Source: Hydractinia symbiolongicarpus (lineage: Eukaryota > Cnidaria > Hydrozoa > Anthoathecata > Hydractiniidae). Taken from it: a stretch of 64,000 nucleotides of DNA. The DNA is taken from positions 28,460,001 to 28,524,000 of the forward strand of contig NC_079884.1 in assembly GCF_029227915.1 (NCBI RefSeq), in the 5' to 3' direction. Made by a program: the position numbers and the translations under genes. The notes beneath the pieces are model-generated. The model was not told the DNA's origin. It made no database searches and worked only from the letters and a program-made list of their open reading frames with translations. Positions 13,101-26,619 of this stretch are shown one piece after another; position 1 is the stretch's first letter; every line of letters starts with the position of its first letter.

Positions 13101-14246
13101 ACGGTGTCAATCCGTTTTAGATACAACGGTTGCGTCACATATTCGTACCAACATGTATTTAGTGATTTTCCTCCAATATTACTAGGTTGCATCGCTTTTA
13201 ACAGTGAAACGATTGACTCTGGGACTTATTTGAACTGATTTTGGACTGTGACCTTATAAATGTTATAAGTGAGACAATTGGACTCCAAGAAATAACATAC
13301 TTCTTAGTTTGACATGATTGTGGGAACTCAGCGATTACACTGGACCCCGCGGTAGCGCTTCATTTAACAATTTAGATAAATCAGTCATTTTTTACTGTGG
13401 GACTTATCCTTGTCGTTAGTTCGCGCTGAAGAAATAGAGTCAGTTTCAAAAACTACATTTTATTGACTTCTTGGCGGTATCAATCCATTTGAATTACAAC
13501 GGTTGCGTCACATATTCGTACCAACATGTATTTAGTGATATCTTTCCGATATTACAAAGTTATATCGCTTTTAACAGTGAAACGATTGACTGTGGAACTT
13601 AATTGAACTAACTTTGGACTGTGACCTTATAAATGTGATAAGTGAGCCAACTGGACTCCAAGAAATAACATTCTTCTTATATTGACATGATTGCCGAAAC
13701 TCAGCGATTACACTGGGCGCTGTGGTACCGCTTTATTTAAAAATTAAGATAAATAAGTTATTTTTGCAGTGGGACCAATCCTGGCCGTTAGCACGCGCTG
13801 AACAAATAGGTACAGCTTCAAAGACTACATTTCATTGACTTTCTAGCGGTTTAAGTCCGTTTGAGTTACAACGGTTGCGTCACATATTCGTACCAACATG
13901 TATTTAGCGATAGTATTCGGATATTACTAGGTTGCATCGCTTTTAACAGTGAAACGTTAGACTGTGGGACTTAATTGAACTGACTTTGGACTTTGACCTT
14001 ATAAATTTGATAAATGATACAGTTTGACTACAAGAAATAACATTCTTATTAATCTGACATAATTGCTGGAACTCAGCGATTACACTGGGCGCTGCGGTAG
14101 CGTTTTATTTAAAAATTAGGATAAATAAGTCTTTTTTTACTGTGGGACCAATCCTAGCCGTTATCGTGCGCTGAAGAAATAGAGACAGTTTCAAAAACTA
14201 CATTTCATTGATTTTCTGGCGGTATGAATCCGTTTGAGTTACAACG
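7165..14246 (+). repeat. Old mixed monomers without a clear higher-order unit
   Basis: Nineteen monomers, boxes from 7165 to 13874 at 372-373 bp. Neighbours differ clearly and no local multimer repeats cleanly. There are long-range echoes: about 8284-8680 resembles about 6047-6440 (2237 bp apart), and the 9029-10150 block resembles 14247-15366 (5218 bp, fourteen monomers apart). Monomers around 12756-13874 resemble those at about 4182-5301. Apart from satellite I see nothing here. Confidence 0.85.
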
Positions 14247-16577
14247 GTTGTGTCACATATTCGTACCAACATGTATTTAGCGATATTATTCGGATATTAC
14301 TAGGTTGCATCGCTTTTAACAGTGAAAAGCTTGACTGTGGGACTTAATTTAACTGACTTTGGATTTTGACCTTATAAATGTGATAAATGAGCCAGTTTGA
14401 CTAAAAGAAATAACATTCTTCATAATTTGAAATGATTGCTGGAACTCAGCGATTACACTGGGCGCTGTGGTGGCGCCTTATAAAAAAATTAAGATAAATA
14501 AGTCATTTTTTACTGTGGGACTAATCCTTGTCGTTAGTTCGCGCTGAAGAAATAGAGTCAGTTTCAAAAACTACATTTCATTGACTTCTTGGCGGTATCA
14601 ATCCATTTGAATTACAACGGTTGCGTCACATATTCCTACCAACATGTATTTAGTGATATCTTTCCGATATTACTAAGTTATATCGCTTTTAACAGTGAAA
14701 CGATTGACTGTGGAACTTAATTGAACTAACTTTGGACTGTGACCTTATAAATGTGATAAGTGAGCCAACTGGACTCCAAGAAATAACATTCTTCTTAATT
14801 TGACATGATTGCCGAAACTCAGCGATTACACTGGGCGCTGTGGTAGCGCCTTATTTAAAAATTAAGATAAATAAGTTATTTTTTGCAGTGGCACCAATCC
14901 TGGCCGTTAGCACGCGCTGAACAAATAGGTACAGTTTCAAAGACTACATTTCATTGACTTTCTAGCGGTTTAAATCCGTTTGAGTTACAACCGTTGCGTC
15001 ACATATTCGTACCAACATGTATTTAGCGATGGTATTCGGATATTCCTAGGTTGCATCGCTTTTAACAGTGAAACGATTGAGTGTGGGACTTAATTGAACT
15101 GATTTTGGACTTTGTCCTTATAAATGGGATAAATGAGCTAGTTTGACTAAAAGAAATAACATTCTTCATAATGTGACATGATTGCTGGAACTCAGCGATT
15201 ACACTGGGCGCTGTGGTAGCGCTTTATTAAAAAATTAAGATAAATAAGTCATTTTTTACTGTGGGACCAATCCTAGCCGTTAGTTCGCGCTGAAGAAATA
15301 GAGACAGTTTCAAAAACTACATTTCATTGACTTTTTAACGGTGTCAAACCGTTTGAGTTACAACGGTTGCGTCACATGTTCGTACCAACATGTATTTAGT
15401 GATTTTTTTCCGATATTACAAAGTTGTATCGCTTTTAACAGTGAAACGATTGACTGTGTGACTTAATTGAACTGATTCTGGACTGTGACCTTATAAATGC
15501 GATAAATAAGCCAATTGGACTCCAAGGAATAACATTCTTCTTAATTCGACATGATTGCTGGAATTCAGCGAGTACACTAGGCTCTGTGGTAGCGCTTTAT
15601 TTAAAAATTTAGATAAATAAATCTTTTTTTACTGTGGGACTAATCCTGGCCGTTATCGTGCGCTGAAGAAATAGAGACAGTTTCAAAAACTACATTTCAT
15701 TGACTTTCTAACGGTGTCAATCCGTTTGAGTTACAACGGTTGCGTCACATATTCGTACCAACATGTATTTAGCGATATTATTCGGATATTACTAGGTTGC
15801 ATCGCTTTTAACAGTGAAACGCTTGACTGTGGGACTTAATTTAACTGACTTTGGATTTTGACCTTATAAATGTGATAAATGAGCCAGTTTGACTAAAAGA
15901 AATAACATTTTTCATAATTTGAAATGATTGCTGGAACTCAGCGATTACACTGGGCGCTGTGGTGGCCCCTTATAAAAAAATTAAGATAAATAAGTCATTT
16001 TTTACTGTGGGACTAATCCTTGTCGTTAGTTCGCGCTGAAGAAATAGAGTCAGTTTCAAAAACTACATTTCATTGACTTCTTGGCGGTATCAATCCATTT
16101 GAATTACAACGGTTGCGTCACATATTCCTACCAACATGTATTTAGTGATATCTTTCCGATATTACTAAGTTATATCGCTTTTAACAGTGAAACGATTGAC
16201 TGTGGAACTTAATTGAACTAACTTTGGACTGTGACCTTATAAATGTGATAAGTGAGCCAACTGGACTCCAAGAAATAACATTCTTCTTAATTTGACAAGA
16301 TTGCCGAAACTCAGCGATTACACTGGGCGCTGTGGTCGCGCTTTATTTAAAAATTAAGATAAATAAGTTATTTTTTGCAGTGGCACCAATCCTGGCCGTT
16401 AGCACGCGCTGAACAAGTAGGTACAGTTTCAAAGACTACATTTCATTGACTTTCTAGCGGTTTAAATCCGTTTGAGATACAACCGTTGCGTCACATATTC
16501 GTACCGACATGTATTTAGCGATGGTATTCGGATATTCCTAGGTTGCATGGCTTTTAACAGTGAAACGATTGACTGTG
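14247..16577 (+). repeat. Tetramer higher-order repeat (1492 bp), about 1.6 copies
   Basis: Boxes at 14247, 14620, 14993 and 15366 are followed by matching ones at 15739, 16112 and 16485, exactly 1492 bp later. Shared private variants include ATTCCTACC in place of ATTCGTACC just after the boxes at 14620 and 16112, GATGGTATTCGG after 14993 and 16485, and AATTTGAAATGATTGC near 14424 and 15916. The match fails after about 16577, where TTTGTCC is replaced by TGTGACC and a different downstream sequence. Confidence 0.82.
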
Positions 16578-16856
16578 GGACTTATTTGAACTGATTTTGG
16601 ACTGTGACCTTATAAGTATTATAAGTTAGACAATTGGACTCCAAGAAATAACATTCTTTTTAATTTAACATGATTGTGGGAACTCAGTGATTACACTGGG
16701 CGCTGTGGTAGCGCTTTATTTAAAAATTAAGATAAATCAGTCATTTTTACTGTGAGACCAATCCTAGCCGTTAGCGCGCGCTGAAGATATAGAGACAGTT
16801 TCAAAAACTACATTTCATTGACTTCTTGGCGGTATCAATCCATTTGAATTGCAACG

Positions 16857-19838
16857 GTTGCGTCACATATTCGTACTAACATGTATTTAGTGATATCTTT
16901 CCGATATTACTAAGCTAAATCGCTTTTACCAGTGAAACGATTGACTGTGGAAATTAATTGAACTAACTTTGGACTGTGACCTTATAAATGTGATAAGTGA
17001 GCCAACTGGACTCCAAGAAATAACATTCTTCTTAATTCGACATGATTGCCGAAACTCAGCGATTACACTGGGCGCTGTGGTAGCGCTTTATTTAAAAATT
17101 AAGATAAATAAGTTATTTTTTGCAGTGGGACAAATCCTGGCCGTTAGCACGCGCTGAACAAATAGGAACAGTTTCAAAGACTACATTTCATTGACTTTCT
17201 AGCGGTTTAAATCCGTTTGAGTTACAACTGTTGCGTCACATATTCGTACCAACATGTATTTAGCGATAGTATTCGGATATTCTTAGGTTGCATCGCTTTT
17301 AACAGTGAAACGATTGACTGTGGGACTTAATTGAACAGATTTTGGACTTTGTCCTTATAAATGGGATAAATGAGCTAGTTTGACTAAAAGAAATAACATT
17401 CTTCATAATTTGACATGATTGCTGGAAATCAGCGATTACACTGGGCGTTGTGGTAGCCCTTTATTAAAAAATTAAGATAAATAAGTCATTTTTTACTGTG
17501 GGACTAATCCTTGCCGTCAGTTCGCGCTGAAGAAATAGAGACAGTTTCAAAAACTATATTTCATTGACTTCTTGGCGGTATCAATCCATTTGAATTACAA
17601 CGGTTGCGTCACATATTCGTACCAACATGTATTTAGTGATATCTTTCCGATATTACTAAGTTATATCGCTTTTAACAGTGAAACGATTGACTGTGGAACT
17701 TAATTGAATTAACTTGGGACTGTGACCTTATAAATGTGATAAGTGAGCCAACTGGACTCCAAGAAATAACATTCTTCTTAATTTGACATGATTGCCGGAA
17801 CTCAGCGATTACACTGGGCGCTGTGGTAGTGCTTCATTTAAGAATTTAAATAAATAAGTCATTTTTTATTGTGGGACCAATCCTAGCCGTTATCGCGCGC
17901 TGAAGAAATAGAGACAGTTTCAAAAACTACATTTCATTGACTTCTTGGCGGTATCAATCCATCTGAATTACAACGGTTGCGTCACATATTCGTACCAACA
18001 TGTATTTAGCGATATTTTTCTCATATTACTAGGTTGCATCGCTTTTAAGAGTTAAACGATTGACTGTGGGACTTAATTGAACTGATTTTGAACTGTGACC
18101 TTATAAGTATTATAAGTTAGACAATTGGACTCCAAGAAATAACATTCTTTTTAATTTAACATGATTGTGGGAACTCAGTGATTACACTGAGCGCTGTGGT
18201 AGCGCTTTATTTAAAAATTAACATAAATCAGTCATTTTTACTGTGAGACCAATCCTAGCCGTTAGCGCGCGCTGAAGATATAGAGACAGTTTCAAAAACT
18301 CCATTTCATTGACTTTCTAACAGTATCAATCCGTTTGAGTTACAACGGTTGCGTCACATATTCGTACCAACATGTATTTAGCGATAGTATTCGGATATTA
18401 CTAGGTTGCATCGCTTTTAACAGTGAAACGTTTGACTGTGGGACTTAATTGAACTAACTTTGGACTGTGACCTTATAAATGTAATAAGTGAGCCAACTGG
18501 ACTCCAAGAAATAACATTCTTCTTAATTTGACATGATTGCCGAAACTCAGCGATTACACTGGGCGCTGTGGTAGCGCTTTATTTAAAAATTAAGATAAAT
18601 AAGTTATTTTTTGCAGTGGGACAAATCCTTGTCGTTAGTTCGCGCTGAAGAAATAGAGTCAGTTTCAAAAACTACATTTCATTGACTTCTTGGCGGTATC
18701 AATCCATTTGAATTACAACGGTTGCGTCACATATTCGTACCAACATGTATTTAGTGATATCTTTCCGATATTACTAAGTTATATCGCTTTTAACAGTGAA
18801 ACGATTGACTGTGGAACTTAATTGAACTAACTTTGGACTGTGAACTGTTAAATGTGATAAGTGAGCCAACTGGACTCCAAGAAATAACATTCTTCTTAAT
18901 TTGACATGATTGCCGAAACTCAGCGATTACACTGGGCGCTGTGGTAGCGCTTTATTTAAAAATTAAGATAAATAAGTTATTTTTTGCAGTGGCACCAATC
19001 CTGGCCGTTAGCACGCGCTGAACAAATAGGTACAGTTTTAAAGACTACATTTCATTAACTTTCTAGCGGTTTAAATCCGTTTGAGTTACAACCGTTGCGT
19101 CACATATTCGTACCAACATGTATTTAGCGATGGTATTCGGATATTCCTAGGTGGCATGGCTTTTAACAGTGAAACGATAGACTGTGGGACTTAATTGAAC
19201 TGATTTTGGACTGTGACCTTATAAGTATTATAAGTTAGACAATTGGACTCCAAGAAATAACATTCTTTTTAATTTAACATGATTGTGGGAACTCAGTGAT
19301 TACACTGGGCGCTGTGGTAGCGCTTTATATAAAAATTAAGATAAATCAGTCATTTTTACTGTGAGACCAATCCTAGCCGTTAGCGCGCGCTGAAGATATA
19401 GAGACAGTTTCAAAAACTCCATTTCATTGACTTTCTAACAGTATCAATCCGTTTGAGTTACAACAGTTGCGTCACATATCCGTACCAACATGTATTTAGC
19501 GATAGTATTCGGATATTACTAGGTTGCATCGCTTTTAACAGTGAAACGTTTGACTGTGGGACTTAATTGAACTGACTTTGGACTTTGACCTTATAAATGT
19601 GATAAATGAGACAGTTTGACTACAAGAAATAACATTCTTATTAATCTGACATAATTGCTGGATCTCAGCGATTACACTGGGCGCTGCGGTAGCGTTTTAT
19701 TGAAAAATTAGGATAAATAAGTCTTTTTTTACTGTGGGACCAATCCTAGCCGTTATCGGGCGCTGAAGAAATAGAGACAGTTTCAAAAACTACATTTCAT
19801 TGACTTCTTGGCGGTATCAATCCATTTGAATTGCAACA
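16857..19838 (+). repeat. Octamer higher-order unit (2982 bp)
   Basis: Boxes at 16857, 17230, 17603, 17976, 18348, 18721, 19094 and 19466. The first five monomers correspond in order to the pentamer from 19839 at a distance of 2982-2983 bp. They share GCAACGGTTG, GTACTAACATG and CTAAGCTAAATCG with it. The last three (18721, 19094, 19466) are extra relative to the pentamer. The monomer at 18348 is chimeric. The block therefore reads as the pentamer's order plus three further monomers. Confidence 0.8.
18348..18720 (+). repeat. Chimeric monomer inside the octamer
   Basis: It starts like the monomer at 21331 (CGTTTGACTGTGGGAC). After about 18455 it switches to ACTAACTTTGGACTGTGACC, typical of the class that carries GATATCTTTCCG. 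The crossover lies in the shared stretch at about 18441-18455. It forms the boundary between the pentamer-like part and the three additional monomers. Confidence 0.7.
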
Positions 19839-22800
19839 GTTGCGTCACATATTCGTACTAACATGTATTTAGTGATATCTTTCCGATATTACTAAGCTAA
19901 ATCGCTTTTACCAGTGAAACGATTGACTGTGGAACTTAATTGAACTAACTTTGGACTGTGACCTTATAAATGTGATAAGTGAGCCAACTGGACTCCAAGA
20001 AATAACATTCTTCTTAATTCGACATGATTGCCTAAACTCAGCGATTACACTGGGCGCTGTGGTGGCGCTTTATTTTAAAAATTAAGATAAATAAGTTATT
20101 TTTTGCAGTGGGACAAATCCTGGCCGTTAGCACGCGCTGAACAAATAGGAACAGTTTCAAAGACTACATTTCATTGACTTTCTAGCGGTTTAAATCCGTT
20201 TGAGTTACAACTGTTGCGTCACATATTCGTACCAACATGTATTTAGCGATAGTATTCGGATATTCTTAGGTTGCATCGCTTTTAACAGTGAAACGATTGA
20301 CTGTGGGACTTAATTGAACAGATTTTGGACTTTGTCCTTATAAATGGGATAAATGAGCTAGTTTGACTAAAAGAAATAACATTCTTCATAATTTGACATG
20401 ATTGCTGGAACTCAGCGATTACACTGGGCGTTGTGGTAGCGCTTTATTAAAAAATTAAGATAAATAAGTCATTTTTTACTGTGGGACTAATCCTTGCCGT
20501 CAGTTCGCGCTGACGAAATAGAGACAGTTTCAAAAACTACATTTCATTGACTTCTTGGCGGTATCAATCCATTTGAATTACAACGGTTGCGTCACATATT
20601 CGTACCAACATGTATTTAGTGATATCTTTCCGATATTACTAAGTTATATCGCTTTTAACAGTGAAACGATTGACTGTGGAACTTAATTGAATTAACTTGG
20701 GACTGTGACCTTATAAATGTGATAAGTGAGCCAACTGGACTCCAAGAAATAACATTCTTCTTAATTTGACATGATTGCCGGAACTCAGCGATTACACTGG
20801 GCGCTGTGGTAGTGCTTCATTTAAGAATTTAAATAAATAAGTCATTTTTTATTGTGGGACCAATCCTAGCCGTTATCGCGCGCTGAAGAAATAGAGACAG
20901 TTTCAAAAACTACATTTCATTGACTTCTTGGCGGTATCAATCCATCTGAATTACAACGGTTGCGTCACATATTCGTACCAACATGTATTTAGCGTTATTT
21001 TTCTCATATTACTAGGTTGCATCGCTTTTAACAGTGAAACGATTGACTGTGGGACTTAATTGAACTGATTTTGGACTGTGACCTTATAAGTATTATAAGT
21101 TAGACAATTGGACTCCAAGAAATAACATTCTTTTTAATTTAACATGATTGTGGGAACTCAGTGATTACACTGGGCGCTGTGGTAGCGCTTTATTTAAAAA
21201 TTAACATAAATCAGTCATTTTTACTGTGAGACCAATCCTAGCCGTTAGCGCGCGCTGAAGATATAGAGACAGTTTCAAAAACTCCATTTCATTGACTTTC
21301 TAACAGTATCAATCCGTTTGAGTTACAACGGTTGCGTCACATATTCGTACCAACATGTATTTAGCGATAGTATTCGGATATTACTAGGTTGCATCGCTTT
21401 TAATAGTGAAACGTTTGACTGTGGGACTTAATTGAACTGACTTTGGACTTTGACCTTATAAATGTGATAAATGAGACAGTTTGACTACAAGAAATAACAT
21501 TCTTATTAATCTGACATAATTGCTGGATCTCAGCGATTACACTGGGCGCTGCGGTAGCGTTTTATTGAAAAATTAGGATAAATAAGTCTTTTTTTACTGT
21601 GGGACCAATCCTAGCCGTTATCGGGCGCTGAAGAAATAGAGACAGTTTCAAAAACTACATTTCATTGACTTCTTGGCGGTATCAATCCATTTGAATTGCA
21701 ACGGTTGCGTCACATATTCGTACTAACATGTATTTAGTGATATCTTTCCGATATTACTAAGCTAAATCGCTTTTACCAGTGAAACGATTGACTGTGGAAC
21801 TTAATTGAACTAACTTTGGACTGTGACCTTATAAATGTGATAAGTGAGCCAACTGGACTCCAAGAAATAACATTCTTCTTAATTCGACATGATTGCCGAA
21901 ACTCAGCGATTACACTGGGCGCTGTGGTAGCGCTTTATTCAAAAATTAAGATAAATAAGTTATTTTTTGCAGTGGGACAAATCCTGGCCGTTAGCACGCG
22001 CTGAACAAATAGGAACAGTTTCAAAGACTACATTTCATTGACTTTCTAGCGGTTTAAATCCGTTTGAGTTACAACTGTTGCGTCACATATTCGTACCAAC
22101 ATGTATTTAGCGATAGTATTCGGATATTCTTAGGTTGCATCGCTTTTAACAGTGAAACGATTGACTGTGGGACTTAATTGAACAGATTTTGGACTTTGTC
22201 CTTATAAATAGGATAAATGAGCTAGTTTGACTAAAAGAAATAACATTCTTCATAATTTGACATGATTGCTGGAACTCAGCGATTACACTGGGCGTTGTGG
22301 TAGCGCTTTATTAAAAAATTAAGATAAATAAGTCATTTTTTACTGTGGGACTAATCCTTGCCGTCAGTTCGCGCTGAAGAAATAGAGACAGTTTCAAAAA
22401 CTACATTTCATTGACTTCTTGGCGGTATCAATCCATTTGAATTACAACGGTTGCGTCACATATTCGTACCAACATGTATTTAGTGATATCTTTCCGATAT
22501 TACTAAGTTATATCGCTTTTAACAGTGAAACGATTGACTGTGGAACTTAATTGAATTAACTTGGGACTGTGACCTTATAAATGTGATAAGTGAGCCAACT
22601 GGACTCCAAGAAATAACATTCTTCTTAATTTGACATGATTGCCGGAACTCAGCGATTACACTGGGCGCTGTGGTAGTGCTTCATTTAAGAATTTAAATAA
22701 ATAAGTCATTTTTTATTGTGGGACCAATCCTAGCCGTTATCGCGCGCTGAAGAAATAGAGACAGTTTCAAAAACTACATTTCATTGACTTCTTGGCGGTA

Positions 22801-25310
22801 TCAATCCATCTGAATTACAACGGTTGCGTCACATATTCGTACCAACATGTATTTAGCGTTATTTTTCTCATATTACTAGGTTGCATCGCTTTTAACAGTG
22901 AAACGATTGACTGTGGGACTTAATTGAACTGATTTTGGACTGTGACCTTATAAGTATTATAAGTTAGACAATTGGACTCCAAGAAATAACATTCTTTTTA
23001 ATTTAACATGATTGTTGGAACTCAGTGATTACACTGGGCGCTGTGGTAGCGCTTTATTTAAAAATTAACATAAATCAGTCATTTTTACTGTGAGACCAAT
23101 CCTAGCCGTTAGCGCGCGCTGAAGATATAGAGACAGTTTCAAAAACTCCATTTCATTGACTTTCTAACAGTATCAATCCGTTTGAGTTACAACGGTTGCG
23201 TCACATATTCGTACCAACATGTATTTAGCGATAGTATTCGGATATTACTAGGTTGCATCGCTTTTAATAGTGAAACGTTTGACTGTGGGACTTAATTGAA
23301 CTGACTTTGGACTTTGACCTTATAAATGTGATAAATGAGACAGTTTGACTACAAGAAATAACATTCTTATTAATCTGACATAATTGCTGGATCTCAGCGA
23401 TTACACTGGGCGCTGCGGTAGCGTTTTATTGAAAAATTAGGATAAATAAGTCTTTTTTTACTGTGGGACCAATCCTAGCCGTTATCGGGCGCTGAAGAAA
23501 TAGAGACAGTTTCAAAAACTACATTTCATTGACTTCTTGGCGGTATCAATCCATTTGAATTGCAACGGTTGCGTCACATATTCGTACTAACATGTATTTA
23601 GTGATATCTTTCCGATATTACTAAGCTAAATCGCTTTTACCAGTGAAACGATTGACTGTGGAACTTAATTGAACTAACTTTGGACTGTGACCTTATAAAT
23701 GTGATAAGTGAGCCAACTGGACTCCAAGAAATAACATTCTTCTTAATTCGACATGATTGCCGAAACTCAGCGATTACACTGGGCGCTGTGGTAGCGCTTT
23801 ATTTAAAAATTAAGATAAATAAGTTATTTTTTGCAGTGGGACAAATCCTGGCCGTTAGCACGCGCTGAACAAATAGGAACAGTTTCAAAGACTACATTTC
23901 ATTGACTTTCTAGCGGTTTAAATCCGTTTGAGTTACAACTGTTGCGTCACATATTCGTACCAACATGTATTTAGCGATAGTATTCGGATATTCTTAGGTT
24001 GCATCGCTTTTAACAGTGAAACGATTGACTGTGGGACTTAATTGAACAGATTTTGGACTTTGTCCTTATAAATGGGATAAATGAGCTAGTTTGACTAAAA
24101 GAAATAACATTCTTCATAATTTGACATGATTGCTGGAACTCAGCGATTACACTGGGCGTTGTGGTAGCGCTTTATTAAAAAATTAAGATAAATAAGTCAT
24201 TTTTTACTGTGGGACTAATCCTTGCCGACAGTTCGCGCTGAAGAAATAGAGACAGTTTCAAAAACTACATTTCATTGACTTCTTGGCGGTATCAATCCAT
24301 TTGAATTACAACGGTTGCGTCACATATTCGTACCAACATGTATTTAGTGATATCTTTCCGATATTACTAAGTTATATCGCTTTTAACAGTGAAACGATTG
24401 ACTGTGGAACTTAATTGAATTAACTTGGGACTGTGACCTTATAAATGTGATAAGTGAGCCAACTGGACTCCAAGAAATAACATTCTTCTTAATTTGACAT
24501 GATTGCCGGAACTCAGCGATTACACTGGACGCTGTGGTAGTGCTTCATTTAAGAATTTAAATAAATAAGTCATTTTTTATTGTGGGACCAATCCTAGCCG
24601 TTATCGCGCGCTGAAGAAATAGAGACAGTTTCAAAAACTACATTTCATTGACTTCTTGGCGGTATCAATCCATCTGAATTACAACGGTTGCGTCACATAT
24701 TCGTACCAACATGTATTTAGCGTTATTTTTCTCATATTACTAGGTTGCATCGCTTTTAACAGTGAAACGATTGACTGTGGGACTTAATTGAACTGATTTT
24801 GGACTGTGACCTTATAAGTATTATAAGTTAGACAATTGGACTCCAAGAAATAACATTCTTTTTAATTTAACATGATTGTGGGAACTCAGTGATTACACTG
24901 GGCGCTGTGGTAGCGCTTTATTTAAAAATTAACATAAATCAGTCATTTTTACTGTGAGACCAATCCTAGCCGTTAGCGCGCGCTGAAGATATAGAGACAG
25001 TTTCAAAAACTCCATTTCATTGACTTTCTAACAGTATCAATCCGTTTGAGTTACAACGGTTGCGTCACATATTCGTACCAACATGTATTTAGCGATAGTA
25101 TTCGGATATTACTAGGTTGCATCGCTTTTAATAGTGAAACGTTTGACTGTGGGACTTAATTGAACTGACTTTGGACTTTGACCTTATAAATGTGATAAAT
25201 GAGACAGTTTGACTACAAGAAATAACATTCTTATTAATCTGACATAATTGCTGGATCTCAGCGATTACACTGGGCGCTGCGGTAGCGTTTTATTGAAAAA
25301 TTTGGACAAA
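19170..25310 (+). repeat. Pentamer higher-order array (1864 bp), about 3.3 copies
   Basis: Boxes at 19466, 19839, 20213, 20586 and 20959 repeat at 21331, 21704, 22077, 22450 and 22823, and again at 23195, 23568, 23941, 24314 and 24687. Copies are almost identical. Differences seen include AAATAGGATAAATG near 22206 against AAATGGGATAAATG near 24070, ATTGTTGGAAC near 23011, and CCGACAG for CCGTCAG near 24225. The interval from 19839 is 374 bp because of one extra T in a T-run near 20073. On the right the match decays between about 25300 and 25490. Confidence 0.92.
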
Positions 25311-26619
25311 TAAGTCTTTTTTTACTGTGGGACCAACCCTAGCCGTTATCGTGCGCTGAAGAAATAGAGACAGTTTCAAAAACTACATTTCATTGACTTC
25401 TTGGCGGTATCAATCCATTTGAAATGCAACGGTTGCGTCACATATTCGTACCAACATGTATTTAGTGATATCTTTCCGATATAACTAAGTTATATCGCTT
25501 TTAACAGTGAAACGATTGACTGTGGAACTTAATTGAACTAACTTTGGACTGTGACCTTATAAATGTAATAAGTGAGCCAACTGGACTCCAAGAAATAACA
25601 TTCTTCTTAATTTGACATGATTGCCGAAACTCAGCGATTACACTGGGCGCTGTGGTTGCGCTTTATTTAAAAATTAAGATAAATAAGTTATTTCTTGCAG
25701 TGGGACAAATCCTGGCCGTTAGCACGCGCTGAAGAAATAGAGACAGTTTCAAAAACTACATTTCATTGACTTCTTGGCGGTATCAATCCATTTGAATTAC
25801 AACGGTTGCGTCACATATTCGTACCAACATGTATTTAGCGATATTTTTCTCATATTACTAGGTTGCATCGCTTTTAACAGTGAAACGATTGACTGTGGGA
25901 CTTAATTGAACTGATTTTGGACTGTGACCTTATAAGTATTATAAGTTAGACAATTGGACTCCAAGAAATAACATTCTTTTTAATTTAACATGATTGTGGG
26001 AACTCAGTGATTACACTGGGCGCTGTGGTAGCGCTTTATTTAAAAATTAAGATAAATCAGTCATTTTTACTGTGAGACCAATCCTAGCCGTTAGTGCGCG
26101 CTGAAGATATAGAGACAGTTTCAAAAACTCCATTTCATTGACTTTCTAACGGTGTCAGTCCGTTTGAGTTACAACGGTTGCGTCACATATTCGTACCAAC
26201 ATGTATTTAGCGATAGTATTCGGATATTGCTAGGTTGCATCGCTTTTAACAGTGAAACGCTTGACTGTGGGACTTATTTGAACTGATTTTGGACTTTGAC
26301 CTTATAAATGTGATAAATGAGCTAGTTTGACTACAAGAAATAACATTCTTTTTAATTTGACATGATTGCCGAAACTCAGCGATTACACTGGGCGCTGTGG
26401 TAGTGCTTCATTTAAGAATTTAAATAAATAAGTCATTCTTTATTGTGGGACCAATCCTAGCCGTTATCGCGCGCTGAAGAAATAGAGACAGTTTCAAAAA
26501 CTACATTTCATTGACTTCTTGGCGATATCAATCCATTTGAATTACAATGGTTGCGTCACATATTCGTACCAACATGTATTTAGTGATATCTTTCCGATAT
26601 TACTAAGTTATATCGCTTT
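25311..26619 (+). repeat. Transitional monomers between two higher-order blocks
   Basis: Boxes at 25432, 25805, 26177 and 26550. These monomers combine variants from the pentamer block on the left (GATATTTTTCTC after the box at 25805) with variants seen further right (GGATATTGCTAGG after 26177). No multimer repeats within it and there is no gene. Confidence 0.8.
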
